Of a DNA stretch of 21,601 nt, positions 1 through 7,772 are shown piece by piece. This stretch comes from Caldisericaceae bacterium. Lineage in GTDB: Bacteria > Caldisericota > Caldisericia > Caldisericales > Caldisericaceae. The stretch covers positions 1 to 21,601 of the forward strand of contig JAGHAO010000115.1 of the NCBI GenBank assembly GCA_021161495.1, written 5' to 3'. The position numbers and the translations under genes are program-made. How positions within the stretch are numbered: the stretch's first letter is position 1; every line of letters begins with the position of its first letter. Below the pieces are notes generated by a model, which saw nothing but the letters and a program-made list of their open reading frames with translations, ran no database searches and had not been told where the DNA came from.

Positions 1-28
1 AAGCGCGGGAAATCGCATTAAAAAGATA

Positions 29-1066
29 TTGACCAAAACCGAATTCTTGATATTATGGTTTGTTATGGCACACGGAGCGACATTAAGTTTTTGGATATTT
101 GTGGGATTTGCATTAATTTTCCAGATGATAATGGGAGCAAACGACGGCGGTGTTTTATTGGGTTCGATAATTTCGTCGAACTTCATCCACCCGGTAATCG
201 CCGTTGTGATTTTATTTCTCTCTTTATTCTGCGCACCGTTTATCTTCGGAACGGCAGTCGTTAAAACGTTGGGAACGAAAATTTTTCCGATTGACCATAT
301 GAATATGGCGATGCTATATGCCACTTTGTTTGCGACAATCACCTGGGTAATCATCGCACAGAAAATAAAATACCCGGTAAGCATATCTTACACTTTTGTG
401 GGTGCCCTCGTGGGAAGCGGGCTCGCCTCGAAATACGCGCACCTTATTAACATTACGGAAGTTTACAAGGTGTTCGCGGGTTTGCTCGTCGCAATAGGGA
501 TAAGTTTTGCTTTGGGATATTTGCTCTTGAAACTCATGAACCTTACACTCCTCAAAGCCTCACCGAAAGTTTCAATCGTGTTCAGGGTTCTACAGGTGCT
601 CACTTCGATACTGCTCGTGCTCGGATACGGTTCGAACGATGCGGAAAAAACGTTAAGTTTGATTTATATGGCGGCGATCATTACGCATTCGCCGATAAGC
701 CCAAATGCGAAAAGCCCGATTATCGTTTTGGGGCTCGCGGCATTATTCATAATAGGAACATTGCTTTTCGGCGGAAACTCGGCGGCAACTTCCGGGTTCA
801 GGATAATGAAGAGCAACCCGAAACAGACGTTCCTCACGCAGTTTATCACATCATTCACGGTTTTGTATTTTGCGAAAATCGGGCTTCCAATAAGCAGTAC
901 GGAAACTCTAAATATGGGGCTTGTCGGAGTGGGATACGCGGAAAAGCCTTACTCTGTGAAATGGCACGTCGTTAAAAACCTCCTCCTCACGTGGACGGTA
1001 ACGATCCCGATGTCGATTTTCATTTCATATGTTTATACATTGATATTTCAGTTATTTATCAGATAA
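29..1066 (+). CDS. pit: PiT-family inorganic phosphate permease
   Basis: Polytopic membrane protein of the PiT (inorganic phosphate transporter) family, expected to import phosphate by ion symport. Seen: the two family signature repeats, GANDGG at residues 36-41 in the first half and GYGSNDAEK at 199-207 in the second, each in a hydrophobic segment. Two further paired motifs are KYPVSISY (114-121) and GLPISSTE (285-292), which match the PVSTTH-type loops but lack the usual histidine. Length 345 aa is normal for the short bacterial form. The start is uncertain: TTG at 29 has no clear ribosome site, ATG at 65 (residue 13) also lacks one, and the frame is open to base 2, so the gene may begin left of the window. 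It ends 15 bp before a DUF47 gene, the classic partner, and the two probably form an operon. Confidence 0.9.
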   Translation: MTKTEFLILWFVMAHGATLSFWIFVGFALIFQMIMGANDGGVLLGSIISSNFIHPVIAVVILFLSLFCAPFIFGTAVVKTLGTKIFPIDHMNMAMLYATLFATITWVIIAQKIKYPVSISYTFVGALVGSGLASKYAHLINITEVYKVFAGLLVAIGISFALGYLLLKLMNLTLLKASPKVSIVFRVLQVLTSILLVLGYGSNDAEKTLSLIYMAAIITHSPISPNAKSPIIVLGLAALFIIGTLLFGGNSAATSGFRIMKSNPKQTFLTQFITSFTVLYFAKIGLPISSTETLNMGLVGVGYAEKPYSVKWHVVKNLLLTWTVTIPMSIFISYVYTLIFQLFIR

Positions 1067-1081
1067 AGGAGTTGATGAAAA

Positions 1082-1723
1082 ATGAAATTATGGGAATCAT
1101 TGTTTAAAAAAGCGGATGCTTTCCAGCAACTTATTCAGAAACAGGCACAACTGACCGTTGAGGGTGTAAATATCCTGAACGAATTTATGGGGATTGAAGA
1201 AAGCACACAAAACGGGGAAGTGTTAAGGCACAACTTGAGAATTAAGATAAAACAGGTGGAAAGTGAGGGAGACAAGGCAAGAAGAGCGTTAATAAACGAA
1301 TTGAACAAAAGTTTGATTACCCCTCTCGACAGGCAAGATTTGTTCAACTTATCGAACGTAATAGACAACATCCTTGATTATGCACTCAGCACGGTGGAAG
1401 AAATGCTCGTTTACAAACTATACCCAAACTATTACCTGAAAAAGATGATAGAGAAAAGTTCGAGGGGCGTAACGCACCTGCAATATGCCGTGGAGCAACT
1501 CTTCAAAGATAAACAACTTACGAACAACAACATCGTTGCCGCAAAGGTGATGGAAAACGAAATCGAAGAACTTTACAGAGAAGCACTTGCAAAACTGTTC
1601 GAAGATTCGGACTTCCATTACATCTTCAAAATGAGGGAAGTTTACAGGCACATAAGCAATTCGGCGGACAGAATTTCCGAAGCGGCGGATATCATAGGGA
1701 ACATTTTGATAAAGGAAGTTTAA
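1082..1723 (+). CDS. DUF47/PhoU-like protein, phosphate transport partner
   Basis: 213-residue, soluble, mostly helical and highly charged protein of the DUF47 (UPF0111, PhoU-like) family, recognised by its N-terminal pattern (KLWESLFKKADAF), helical character and length. Family members are encoded next to PiT permeases and are thought to modulate phosphate uptake. The AAAGGAG at 1065-1071 overlaps the permease stop codon and sits 10 bases before the ATG, so translation is probably coupled to the permease. The gene converges on the hup gene, and the hairpin at 1751-1768 lies between them. No membrane segment or signal peptide is seen. The role in regulation is inferred from family and context. 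Confidence 0.85.
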   Translation: MKLWESLFKKADAFQQLIQKQAQLTVEGVNILNEFMGIEESTQNGEVLRHNLRIKIKQVESEGDKARRALINELNKSLITPLDRQDLFNLSNVIDNILDYALSTVEEMLVYKLYPNYYLKKMIEKSSRGVTHLQYAVEQLFKDKQLTNNNIVAAKVMENEIEELYREALAKLFEDSDFHYIFKMREVYRHISNSADRISEAADIIGNILIKEV

Positions 1724-1744
1724 CTCTTAAAAGAGATTTATATT

Positions 1745-1768
1745 AAAAAAGCCCCGCAAAAGCGGGGC
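1745..1768 (-). terminator. Rho-independent terminator of hup (possibly bidirectional)
   Basis: A perfect 7-bp GC stem, GCCCCGC (1751-1757) and GCGGGGC (1762-1768), with loop AAAA. Read on the minus strand it is followed by six T residues (A-run 1745-1750), a textbook intrinsic terminator for hup. On the plus strand only a weak T-rich tail follows, so it may also help end the phosphate operon. Confidence 0.88.
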
Positions 1769-1788
1769 TTCAATGTTTCTTAACGATT

Positions 1789-2061
1789 CTACTTTACTTT
1801 CTCTTTTAAAGTTTTACCCGCTTTAAAATAAGGAGCCTTTGTTGCAGGAATATTGATGGGTTTCCCGGTTTTGGGATTCACGCCTTTTCTTGCCGCCCTT
1901 TCACGCACACCGAAAGTACCGAAACCGATTAAAGACACCTTGTCACCTTTAGCAAGCGCTTCTTCAACCGTTTCAACAAACGCATTCAAAAATGCTTCCA
2001 CATCTTTCTTCTTTGCTCCCGTTTTTTCAGCAATTGCACTGATAAGTTCCGGTTTCTTCAT
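1789..2061 (-). CDS. hup: HU-family DNA-binding protein
   Basis: 90-residue histone-like protein of the HU/IHF family, which binds and bends DNA non-specifically as a dimer and organises the nucleoid. Seen: N-terminal MKKPELISAIAEKTG helix, the GFGTFGVRERAARKG stretch before the beta arm, and the arm motif NPKTGKPINIPA with the conserved proline, then the C-terminal F-K-A-G-K-x-L-K sequence. Length is exactly that of the family. ATG at 2061 is preceded by AAGGAGG (2067-2073 on the complement). It has its own promoter at 2095-2123 and a strong terminator, so it is monocistronic. Confidence 0.96.
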   Translation of the reverse strand: MKKPELISAIAEKTGAKKKDVEAFLNAFVETVEEALAKGDKVSLIGFGTFGVRERAARKGVNPKTGKPINIPATKAPYFKAGKTLKEKVK

Positions 2062-2094
2062 AAATACCTCCTTAATTCTTAATTTAACCTTATA

Positions 2095-2123
2095 ATTTTA
2101 CCTTATAAACGCCGTAAAGTCAA
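2095..2123 (-). promoter_or_regulatory. Sigma-70-type promoter of hup
   Basis: On the minus strand: TTGACT (2118-2123) as -35, a 17-bp spacer, and TAAAAT (2095-2100) as -10. The predicted start is about 25 nt upstream of the hup ATG. The -35 overlaps the last codon and stop of the upstream P-loop gene. Confidence 0.75.
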
Positions 2124-2656
2124 GTAAATTGCAGTAAATTCCCCAAAATATCTCTCACAGCGGCGGAGGGGCATTCGAATTCTTTTAATATACTTATCCT
2201 TAAAACATTCTTATAGATATAAGGTTTAACTGTTTCTTTGATATTTTCGACGAGGTAATTTGCACGGTTTTTAAAATATACCGCACTTTCTTTTTCAATC
2301 TCTTCCCCGCATTTGAAAACAAAAAAAGATATATCGGGTTTAACAAAGTATATTGCGGAATTCCCTTCGATTATCAAATCTCCTCTTACTTGCGGAACTT
2401 CCTTTTTTAAAAGCCTTCCGACGCATTCCCTATCGCCCTTTATCCACAAAACTTGCTTTGCCCCGCCGTGAAGGAAATAATACGTGTCTTTCCCCGAAGT
2501 ATTCAAAACATTCTTATCCGTAACCTTTTCACAAGGATATTTTTCGGAAACGGAAATCTTCATAACCGTAAACCTTTTCGGAAAAGTTTTCAAAATCAGC
2601 CTTATGAAAGTTGTTTTCCCGGAACCGCTTCCCGCACCGCCCACGAGAATTTTCAT
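2120..2656 (-). CDS. Small P-loop NTPase, MobB-like
   Basis: 178-residue protein with a clear Walker A loop, GGAGSGSGKTT, at residues 6-16, and an acidic GDLIIEGN segment near residues 92-99 that resembles the V-E-G stretch of MobB, the GTP-binding accessory protein of molybdenum cofactor maturation. Family assignment is tentative: no other molybdenum-cofactor gene is in the window, and other small P-loop families (dethiobiotin synthetase/CobQ-like) look similar. Its ATG overlaps the topoisomerase stop codon (ATGA, 2653-2656), so it is translationally coupled to topB. No separate ribosome site is needed, though purine-rich topB tail codons precede it. No signal peptide or membrane segment. 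Confidence 0.7.
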   Translation of the reverse strand: MKILVGGAGSGSGKTTFIRLILKTFPKRFTVMKISVSEKYPCEKVTDKNVLNTSGKDTYYFLHGGAKQVLWIKGDRECVGRLLKKEVPQVRGDLIIEGNSAIYFVKPDISFFVFKCGEEIEKESAVYFKNRANYLVENIKETVKPYIYKNVLRISILKEFECPSAAVRDILGNLLQFT

Positions 2657-5124
2657 TTCTTCGTTTTTGTTTTTTTCTTCGTCTTCTTCGCCGCGGTTTT
2701 CTTTTTTGCGGCAGTCTTTTTCTTTGCGGAAGTTTTCTTCTTTGCGGCCGTCTTTTTTTGGAATTCGAATTTGACAACTCCGTTATCGCTTACGTATAAA
2801 CGCGCCGTGAAATTTTTCCCTCTTTTCGACACGAAATCGTCCATAAACTCCGTTTTTCCGTTTTTCAAGAGTTCCGCTGCGATTTCGCGCGTAATTTCCT
2901 TGTTGCCCATCGTCTTTTTTATGTAAAAAGTGCAGCCGTTGTCGCGGTTCTCGCAGAAGAATGTTTCTTTTCCTTCTATCACGTTTCCGCCGCACTTGGG
3001 GCATTTGCCGACAGGTGCGTCACTTATTGCGATGTCCGTTTTCGCATCGGGAAAGTCAAATGCGAGTTTCCCGTCTTTGAGAAGAATATCCGCATCGAAG
3101 TATCTGCCGGATTTTGCGCGAATCCCCGAAAGATGAACCCTCTCCCCTTTGAGAAGTTTTTCCGCCATTTCTCTTGTAAGCGTCTTGTTCGAAAACTTCT
3201 TCCATATGATAAAATCGCAGGTGCCTTTTTCTTTGTTTTCGCACACAAAGGCCTTGGGGGACTCCAAAACGTTCCCTCCGCACTTGGGGCATTTGCCGAC
3301 AGGCTCTCCGCTTCCCTTGTTTACGCTGTAATTTCCTTTGTAATTCTTCACTTTATCTACAATGGACACGGTGAGGCGTTTTATCTCTTCCATAAATTTT
3401 TCGGGTTTCAATTTTCCCTTCTCTATGTCTCTGAGTTTCTTTTCCCATTCTCCGGTAAGCGCCGGGGAGAGGACTTCTACCGTTCCCACCTCGGATGCAA
3501 GGTTTATGAGCCTCATTCCTTTGTCCAACGGGACGAGGGATTTGCCTTCCCTTTCTATGTATCCAACCTCCAGAAGGCGCTCTATGATTGCGGCACGTGT
3601 TGCCGGCGTCCCGAGCCCGCGCTCTTTCATCGCTTCCCTAAGTTCCTCGTCTTCAACAAGTTTGCCGGCTGTTTCCATCGCGGTCAAAATTGTTGCATCG
3701 GTAAAGCGCGGAGGCGGTTGAGTTTCCTTTTCTTGTATTGCGACTTTTTTCAAAACCGATTTTGCCCCGTTTTTTATTTCCATAAGGGAGGGCTTTTCCG
3801 AACTTCCGTAAACTTTCATCCATCCGGGTTCTTTTATTCTCGAAAACGAGGATTTGAACGTTTCCCCTTCGACAATCGTATTGAAAGAGAGTTTTTCTAT
3901 AACGGCACTCGGATAAAATACGGAAAGGAAACGCCTTACAATGAGGTCGAACACATTTGCTTCTTCCCCGGACATATTCCCCATCTGCTCCGTTTTGCCC
4001 GTAGGGATGATCGCATAGTGGTCGCTTACCCCTTTGTCATTTACCGTCCTTTTGTCGAGTTTCAAGGGAGACGCAAGGATTTCCTTCGTAAATTTGTCGT
4101 AAGGTTTTACCGACACACCTTTCAGGATTTTGGGAAGTTCCGGAACAAGCGCCTTCGGCAAATACCTGCTGTCAGTTCTCGGATACGTGATGAGTTTCCT
4201 CTGCTCGTAAAGTTTCTGCGCAATGCTCAGCGTCTTTTTTGCCGAGTATCCGAACCTTCTGTTTGCGTCCCTCTGAAGTTCCGTTAGGTCGTAGAGCAAA
4301 GGGTGTGCCTTTTTTGTTAAGGATTTTTTAACGTCTTTTACAAGTCCTTCTTTTCCTTCCGTTTTATCTTTCAGGGATTTTGCCTCTTTTTCGGATTTTA
4401 TCCGGGTATTTCCCTTTTTATCCGTATAAATCCCTTCGTATTCTTCGCCATTTGAAAACAGGCCTTTCAGTTCGTAATATTTTTCTTTCTTAAACGCTTT
4501 TATTTCTTTTTCTTTGGAACAGATAATGTTCAGCGTGGGCGTCTGCACCCTGCCCACGGAAAGAATCGTGCCCCATCTTCTCGTGAATGCGCGGGTCGCA
4601 TTTATCCCCACGAGCCAGTCACTCTCCATCCTCGCGGTTGCGGATTCACCGAGCAAATCGAATTTCTCCGCAGGATACAGTTCTTTGAACGCCTTTGTGA
4701 TTTCCTCTTTTGTCATAGCGGAAAGCCAGAGCCTTTTGATTTCTTTTCCCTTCGGAGGGATAAGCCTTAAAATATTTCGAAAGATGAGTTCTCCTTCCCT
4801 TCCCGCATCGCAGGCGTTCACGATGGTTCCGATATCTTTCCTGTTTATGAGTTTTTTTACCGCATTAAATCTTTTTTTCGTCTCCTTTATCGGTTTGAAT
4901 TTAAACTCCTCGGGGATAATGGGAAGTTCTTGGAGCGTCCAGAACTTCAGTTTTTTGTTGTAGTCCTCCGGCTCAAATAGCGTGACGAGGTGGCCGAGCG
5001 CCCAGGTAACCACATATTCATCGTTTTCCAAATAATCTTTTTTGTTTTCGAATTCGCCGAGCGCACTTGCGATGTCGCGCGCAACAGACGGCTTTTCCGT
5101 TATTATCAGTGTCTTTTTCATCAT
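2653..5124 (-). CDS. topB: Type IA DNA topoisomerase, topoisomerase III-like
   Basis: 823-residue type IA topoisomerase, which relaxes or decatenates DNA through a transient 5'-phosphotyrosine break. Seen: N-terminal toprim domain with the catalytic Glu in ITEKPSV (residues 8-14) and DAGREGE (106-112); the type IA core with SVGRVQTPTL (189-198); the active-site Tyr314 in LITYPRTDSR; and GLGTPATRAAII (503-514). These are arranged as in TopB of Gram-positive bacteria rather than TopA. Two C-terminal zinc-ribbon repeats follow: Cys 612/615/628/636 and 708/711/724/731, each with a downstream FDADI/FTARL-type repeat. The last 34 residues are a Lys/Thr/Ala tail. The tandem ATG ATG start has no good Shine-Dalgarno sequence. 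It overlaps the MobB-like gene by 4 bases. Confidence 0.93.
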   Translation of the reverse strand: MMKKTLIITEKPSVARDIASALGEFENKKDYLENDEYVVTWALGHLVTLFEPEDYNKKLKFWTLQELPIIPEEFKFKPIKETKKRFNAVKKLINRKDIGTIVNACDAGREGELIFRNILRLIPPKGKEIKRLWLSAMTKEEITKAFKELYPAEKFDLLGESATARMESDWLVGINATRAFTRRWGTILSVGRVQTPTLNIICSKEKEIKAFKKEKYYELKGLFSNGEEYEGIYTDKKGNTRIKSEKEAKSLKDKTEGKEGLVKDVKKSLTKKAHPLLYDLTELQRDANRRFGYSAKKTLSIAQKLYEQRKLITYPRTDSRYLPKALVPELPKILKGVSVKPYDKFTKEILASPLKLDKRTVNDKGVSDHYAIIPTGKTEQMGNMSGEEANVFDLIVRRFLSVFYPSAVIEKLSFNTIVEGETFKSSFSRIKEPGWMKVYGSSEKPSLMEIKNGAKSVLKKVAIQEKETQPPPRFTDATILTAMETAGKLVEDEELREAMKERGLGTPATRAAIIERLLEVGYIEREGKSLVPLDKGMRLINLASEVGTVEVLSPALTGEWEKKLRDIEKGKLKPEKFMEEIKRLTVSIVDKVKNYKGNYSVNKGSGEPVGKCPKCGGNVLESPKAFVCENKEKGTCDFIIWKKFSNKTLTREMAEKLLKGERVHLSGIRAKSGRYFDADILLKDGKLAFDFPDAKTDIAISDAPVGKCPKCGGNVIEGKETFFCENRDNGCTFYIKKTMGNKEITREIAAELLKNGKTEFMDDFVSKRGKNFTARLYVSDNGVVKFEFQKKTAAKKKTSAKKKTAAKKKTAAKKTKKKTKTKK
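2656..2757 (-). repeat. Low-complexity tandem repeat coding the Lys-rich topoisomerase tail
   Basis: Residues 790-823 are built from imperfect KKKTAA-like hexapeptides, encoded by roughly 18-bp tandem units (on the plus strand TTTGCGGCNGTCTTTTTC-like, clearest at 2690-2757). It resembles the lysine/alanine tails of histone H1 and of some bacterial topoisomerase I and HU proteins, where the tail binds DNA. Confidence 0.8.
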
Positions 5125-5158
5125 AAGGATATATTAACCAAAAGTGCGGAAAATTAAA

Positions 5159-5182
5159 ATCCCCGCTCTTTCAAGCGGGGAT
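5159..5182 (-). terminator. Rho-independent terminator of the cold-shock gene
   Basis: Perfect 9-bp stem ATCCCCGCT (5159-5167) / AGCGGGGAT (5174-5182) with a 6-base loop. On the minus strand it is followed by TTTTAATTTT. It lies between csp and topB and should limit readthrough into topB. Confidence 0.85.
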
Positions 5183-5213
5183 TGCAGTTTTCAATCTAAG
5201 TGAATCAGCTGAT

Positions 5214-5429
5214 TTACTCGGAAACTACTGTAACGTTTACTGCCTTGTCGCCTCTGTCGCTGCTGTCGACTTCGAATTCAACCTTCTGACCTTCTTTTAA
5301 TGTTTTGTAGCCGTCGGACTGGATTGCGGAGTAGTGAACGAAGAGATCTTTTCCACCATTGTCGGGTACGATGAAACCGTAACCTTTCTGGGCATTAAAC
5401 CACTTTACTCTACCTGTAATTCTTTCCAA
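5214..5429 (-). CDS. csp: Cold-shock domain protein (TTG start)
   Basis: Single cold-shock domain, 71 residues from the start chosen here. Seen: the RNP1 motif KGYGFI and RNP2 motif DLFVHYSAI of the five-stranded OB fold, which bind single-stranded RNA or DNA. The open frame extends upstream to 5480, but that extension runs into the promoter -10 box. A strong GGAGG (5439-5443 on the complement) sits 9 bases before the TTG at 5427-5429, giving M-ERITGRVKWFN, the standard N-terminus and length of the family. It has its own extended -10 promoter and terminator. Family members act as RNA chaperones; cold induction cannot be judged here. Confidence 0.93.
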   Translation of the reverse strand: MERITGRVKWFNAQKGYGFIVPDNGGKDLFVHYSAIQSDGYKTLKEGQKVEFEVDSSDRGDKAVNVTVVSE

Positions 5430-5479
5430 AATACTAAACCTCCAAAAAATATTTCTGCATCCTGCCTGCAGATGGCACA

Positions 5480-5507
5480 ATTATACCACTTAAAAAATAA
5501 ATTGCAA
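5480..5507 (-). promoter_or_regulatory. Extended -10 promoter of the cold-shock gene
   Basis: Minus strand: TTGCAA (5502-5507), 16-bp spacer, TATAAT (5480-5485), with TGG immediately before the -10, i.e. an extended TGnTATAAT element. The leader is about 45 nt and includes a CTGCAGGCAG-type self-complementary stretch (around 5461-5472), then the GGAGG. Confidence 0.8.
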
Positions 5508-5652
5508 TACGCCGAATTGCCTCAACTGAAAATCCATACAAAATAGTAACGTTGTTTCACGGGAAGATTTATACGAAGATCTTGAAAAGGAGGTGCAAAT
5601 CCGCATATTATTTTAACAGTTTTCGGACTATACTGAAATCTGTGCTCCGTCC

Positions 5653-6252
5653 CTATTCGTAAACGGAATGGTAAAGCACGTTTTGAATTTTTTGAATGAT
5701 TACATCTTTGTTTTCATATATGTCCGTTGTGATCTTGATTTTCGGGAAATGCCAGTTTGCATAGAAGCTCTTATACCGCTTGTCAAGGCTTTCCAAATAT
5801 TCGCGCGGAATTTTTTCGAAATCGCGCCCGCGCTTTGCAATGTTCCTCAAAAGTTCGTCCACCGTTTTTTCGAGGTAAATCATAAGGTTCGGAGTGGGAA
5901 GGTTATCCACCATCAGTCTGTACATCTTATCGTAAACGGTCCATTCGGCATCCGTCATAAGCCCGTCTTCGTGAAGTGCCTTTGCAAACACTTCCCTGTC
6001 CTCATATATGGAGCGGTCGAGCACCGCAGGGATTTTGGAAAGCAAAACGTGGTGAACGAGTTGCTCGTAACGGAGCGCAAGAAAGTTCATCTGCGTTGCA
6101 AACGCCCACCTTTTCATATCTTTGTAATAATCTTTCAGGAAAAGGTTGCTGTGAAAATCCTCGAAATACACGCTGAACCCCATTTCCTTGGAAATAATTT
6201 GCGAAAGCGAGGTTTTGCCCGCGCCGATGTTCCCGGAAATTACTATATACAT
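5653..6252 (-). CDS. Deoxynucleoside kinase (dAK/dGK family)
   Basis: 199-residue kinase of the deoxyadenosine/deoxyguanosine kinase family (thymidine-kinase-like dNK fold), which phosphorylates deoxynucleosides in salvage. Seen: Walker A GNIGAGKT at residues 7-14, Glu31 in YFEDF, the DRSIYEDREVFAKAL segment (79-93) with the substrate-binding DRS motif, and the arginine lid KRGRDFE (140-146). Length is typical of bacterial dNKs. The ATG lies one base after the stop of the upstream acyl-CoA dehydrogenase, whose last codons carry its AAAGGAG, so the two are co-translated. The functional link between them is not obvious. Base specificity (dA, dG or dC) cannot be read from the sequence with confidence. 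Confidence 0.9.
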   Translation of the reverse strand: MYIVISGNIGAGKTSLSQIISKEMGFSVYFEDFHSNLFLKDYYKDMKRWAFATQMNFLALRYEQLVHHVLLSKIPAVLDRSIYEDREVFAKALHEDGLMTDAEWTVYDKMYRLMVDNLPTPNLMIYLEKTVDELLRNIAKRGRDFEKIPREYLESLDKRYKSFYANWHFPKIKITTDIYENKDVIIQKIQNVLYHSVYE

Positions 6253-6253
6253 A

Positions 6254-7387
6254 TCACTCGATCTCCTTTATTATTGAATTTGCTATTATAAGTTTCTGAA
6301 TTTCGCTTGTTCCTTCGATAATTTCATACATTTTCGCCCCTTTGTAAAGACGTGCAACGGGATAATCCTCGATAAAACCGTATCCTCCGAAAATTTGCAC
6401 GGCTTTTCTCGCAACATCCGCTGCGGCCTTCGCGGAGAAATACTTTGCAATTGCGGCAAACTTCGGAAGATCTCTGCTCTTTTCGTTACTCAGGCGGGCG
6501 GCTTTCAAAAGAAGGAGTTTCGACGCTTCTATTTTTGCACCCATTTCGGCGATATAACTCTGAATCATTTCGAATGATGCAATCGGTTTTCCGAACTGCT
6601 CTCTCCTCTTTGCGTATTTCACCGCTTCGTAAAGCGCTCGCCTCGCAAGGCCCGTTGCTCCGGCAGAGGCGGTAATCCTTCCCAAATCGAGCGTCTTCAT
6701 TGCAATGATGAAACCTGAATTTTCCCTTCCGAGAAGCCTTTCTTTCGGAATGCGGACATTGTTCAGGAAAAGTGATGCGTTGGGAAGCCCGGGGAACGCC
6801 ATTTTGTCTTCCTGCCTGCCAACGGAGAACCCTTCGTCCGTTTTCTCGACGATAAATGCGGAAATTCCCCTTGCCCCGCGCGCAGGGTCAGTTTTCGCCA
6901 TAACGACGTATATGTCGGAAAGCCCCGCATTCGTCGTAAAAACTTTCGTTCCGTCGAGAACGTAAAAATCTCCGTCCTTCACCGCGCGTGTTTCGATATC
7001 CGCAGGGTTTGAACCGGCATTTTGTTCGGTTAAGGCGAACGAGCCCATAAGTTCGCCTCTGATCATTTTCGGGAGGTATTTTTCTTTTTGCTGCTCCGTT
7101 CCGCCCAATAAAATGGAAAATACGGAAAGAGAATGCGCGCCTAAAACCGCCGCAAGCGTTCCGCTTTCAAATGCGATTTTCTCCGCAACCTTTGCGTAAA
7201 ATTCGAAACTTTCTCCCAATCCTCCGTATTTCTCCGGAAAAGGGATTGCTATGAAACCGTGCTTTCCTAATTCACGAAACTTTTCTTCAACGAGTTTGCC
7301 TTCTCTTTCTATTTCTTTTTCGAACGGTGCAATATGCTTTTTTGCAAAATCTTCCGTTGCCGCAAGTATTTCCTCTTCTATGTTCAT
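6254..7387 (-). CDS. Acyl-CoA dehydrogenase
   Basis: 377-residue FAD-dependent acyl-CoA dehydrogenase, catalysing alpha,beta-oxidation of an acyl-CoA to the enoyl-CoA. All three domains are present. Seen: ALTEQNAGSNPADIET (118-133) and KVFTTNAG (148-155) in the middle domain, RREQFGKPI (261-269), QIFGGYGFIEDYPVARLYR-like stretch (331-348), and the catalytic Glu358 in IIEGTSEIQ, in the short/medium/branched-chain position. The frame runs on to 7441, but ATG 7387 is preferred because GAGGTGG (7390-7396 on the complement) precedes it and the protein then starts at the normal family position. It is coupled to the nucleoside kinase downstream (1-base gap). Chain length is not determined; it may serve the acyl-CoA module at 7.9-19.7 kb. 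Confidence 0.93.
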   Translation of the reverse strand: MNIEEEILAATEDFAKKHIAPFEKEIEREGKLVEEKFRELGKHGFIAIPFPEKYGGLGESFEFYAKVAEKIAFESGTLAAVLGAHSLSVFSILLGGTEQQKEKYLPKMIRGELMGSFALTEQNAGSNPADIETRAVKDGDFYVLDGTKVFTTNAGLSDIYVVMAKTDPARGARGISAFIVEKTDEGFSVGRQEDKMAFPGLPNASLFLNNVRIPKERLLGRENSGFIIAMKTLDLGRITASAGATGLARRALYEAVKYAKRREQFGKPIASFEMIQSYIAEMGAKIEASKLLLLKAARLSNEKSRDLPKFAAIAKYFSAKAAADVARKAVQIFGGYGFIEDYPVARLYKGAKMYEIIEGTSEIQKLIIANSIIKEIE

Positions 7388-7574
7388 TTCCACCTCACAT
7401 TCGTTTGTAAAATATAGAATCATTTTATATGATATAAACAAATTTTCAAAACGTATGGGTACCGGGAAATTAGTCGCTATTCCATCGGGTAGAGTATACC
7501 TTGCACCGGTTTCAGGATATTTTTCAAAAGTTCTTTAGCGGAAATATTGATGTAAAGAATTATCATGAAACATT

Positions 7575-7619
7575 TAGGAGAATTTAAATCGGGGAAACGC
7601 GTTTCCCTTGAAACTCCTA
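7575..7619. repeat. Long imperfect hairpin with 16-bp perfect palindrome core
   Basis: The core GGGAAACGCGTTTCCC (7592-7607) is a perfect palindrome. Outer arms TAGGAG (7575-7580) and CTCCTA (7614-7619) also pair. There is no T-tract on either side, so it does not look like a simple terminator. Confidence 0.6.
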
Positions 7620-7639
7620 TTGAAAGACAAAAATACGAG

Positions 7640-7690
7640 ACTCTGAAACAAGTTCAGAGTGACAAAGCGAAGATCCTGAAACAAGTTCGG
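7640..7690. repeat. REP-like tandem palindromes
   Basis: First unit ACTCTGAA-ACAAG-TTCAGAGT (7640-7660) is a perfect 8-bp stem with 5-base loop. A second, decayed unit CCTGAA-ACAAG-TTCGG (7675-7690) has the same loop. The pair is separated by GACAAAGCGAAGAT, resembling widespread intergenic palindromic repeats of the CTGAAACAAGTTCAG type. Confidence 0.6.
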
Positions 7691-7772
7691 CATACCCATT
7701 AAGAGGTTTAATGCTTCACTGTTGTGTAAAAGGCAGACATGCCAATTAATTATACCTAATCAAATATAGTAT

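Noticed and set aside
3133..4287. 384-codon open frame on the plus strand opposite topB
   Set aside because: Antisense shadow of the topoisomerase gene; Phe/Arg/Cys-rich with no motifs or ribosome site.
5583..5616. AAAAGGAGGTG on the plus strand in the gap between csp and the kinase
   Set aside because: A strong Shine-Dalgarno-like string, but the only frame after it (GTG 5593) stops after seven codons and no promoter is convincing.
7455..7538. 27-codon plus-strand frame (MGTGKLVAIPSG...)
   Set aside because: Looks slightly protein-like but is too short, has no ribosome site and no recognisable relative.
7565..7702. 45-codon plus-strand ORF from ATG 7565
   Set aside because: No ribosome site; it runs through the hairpin and REP-like palindromes, whose translation gives repetitive LKQVQSDK-type sequence typical of spurious calls.
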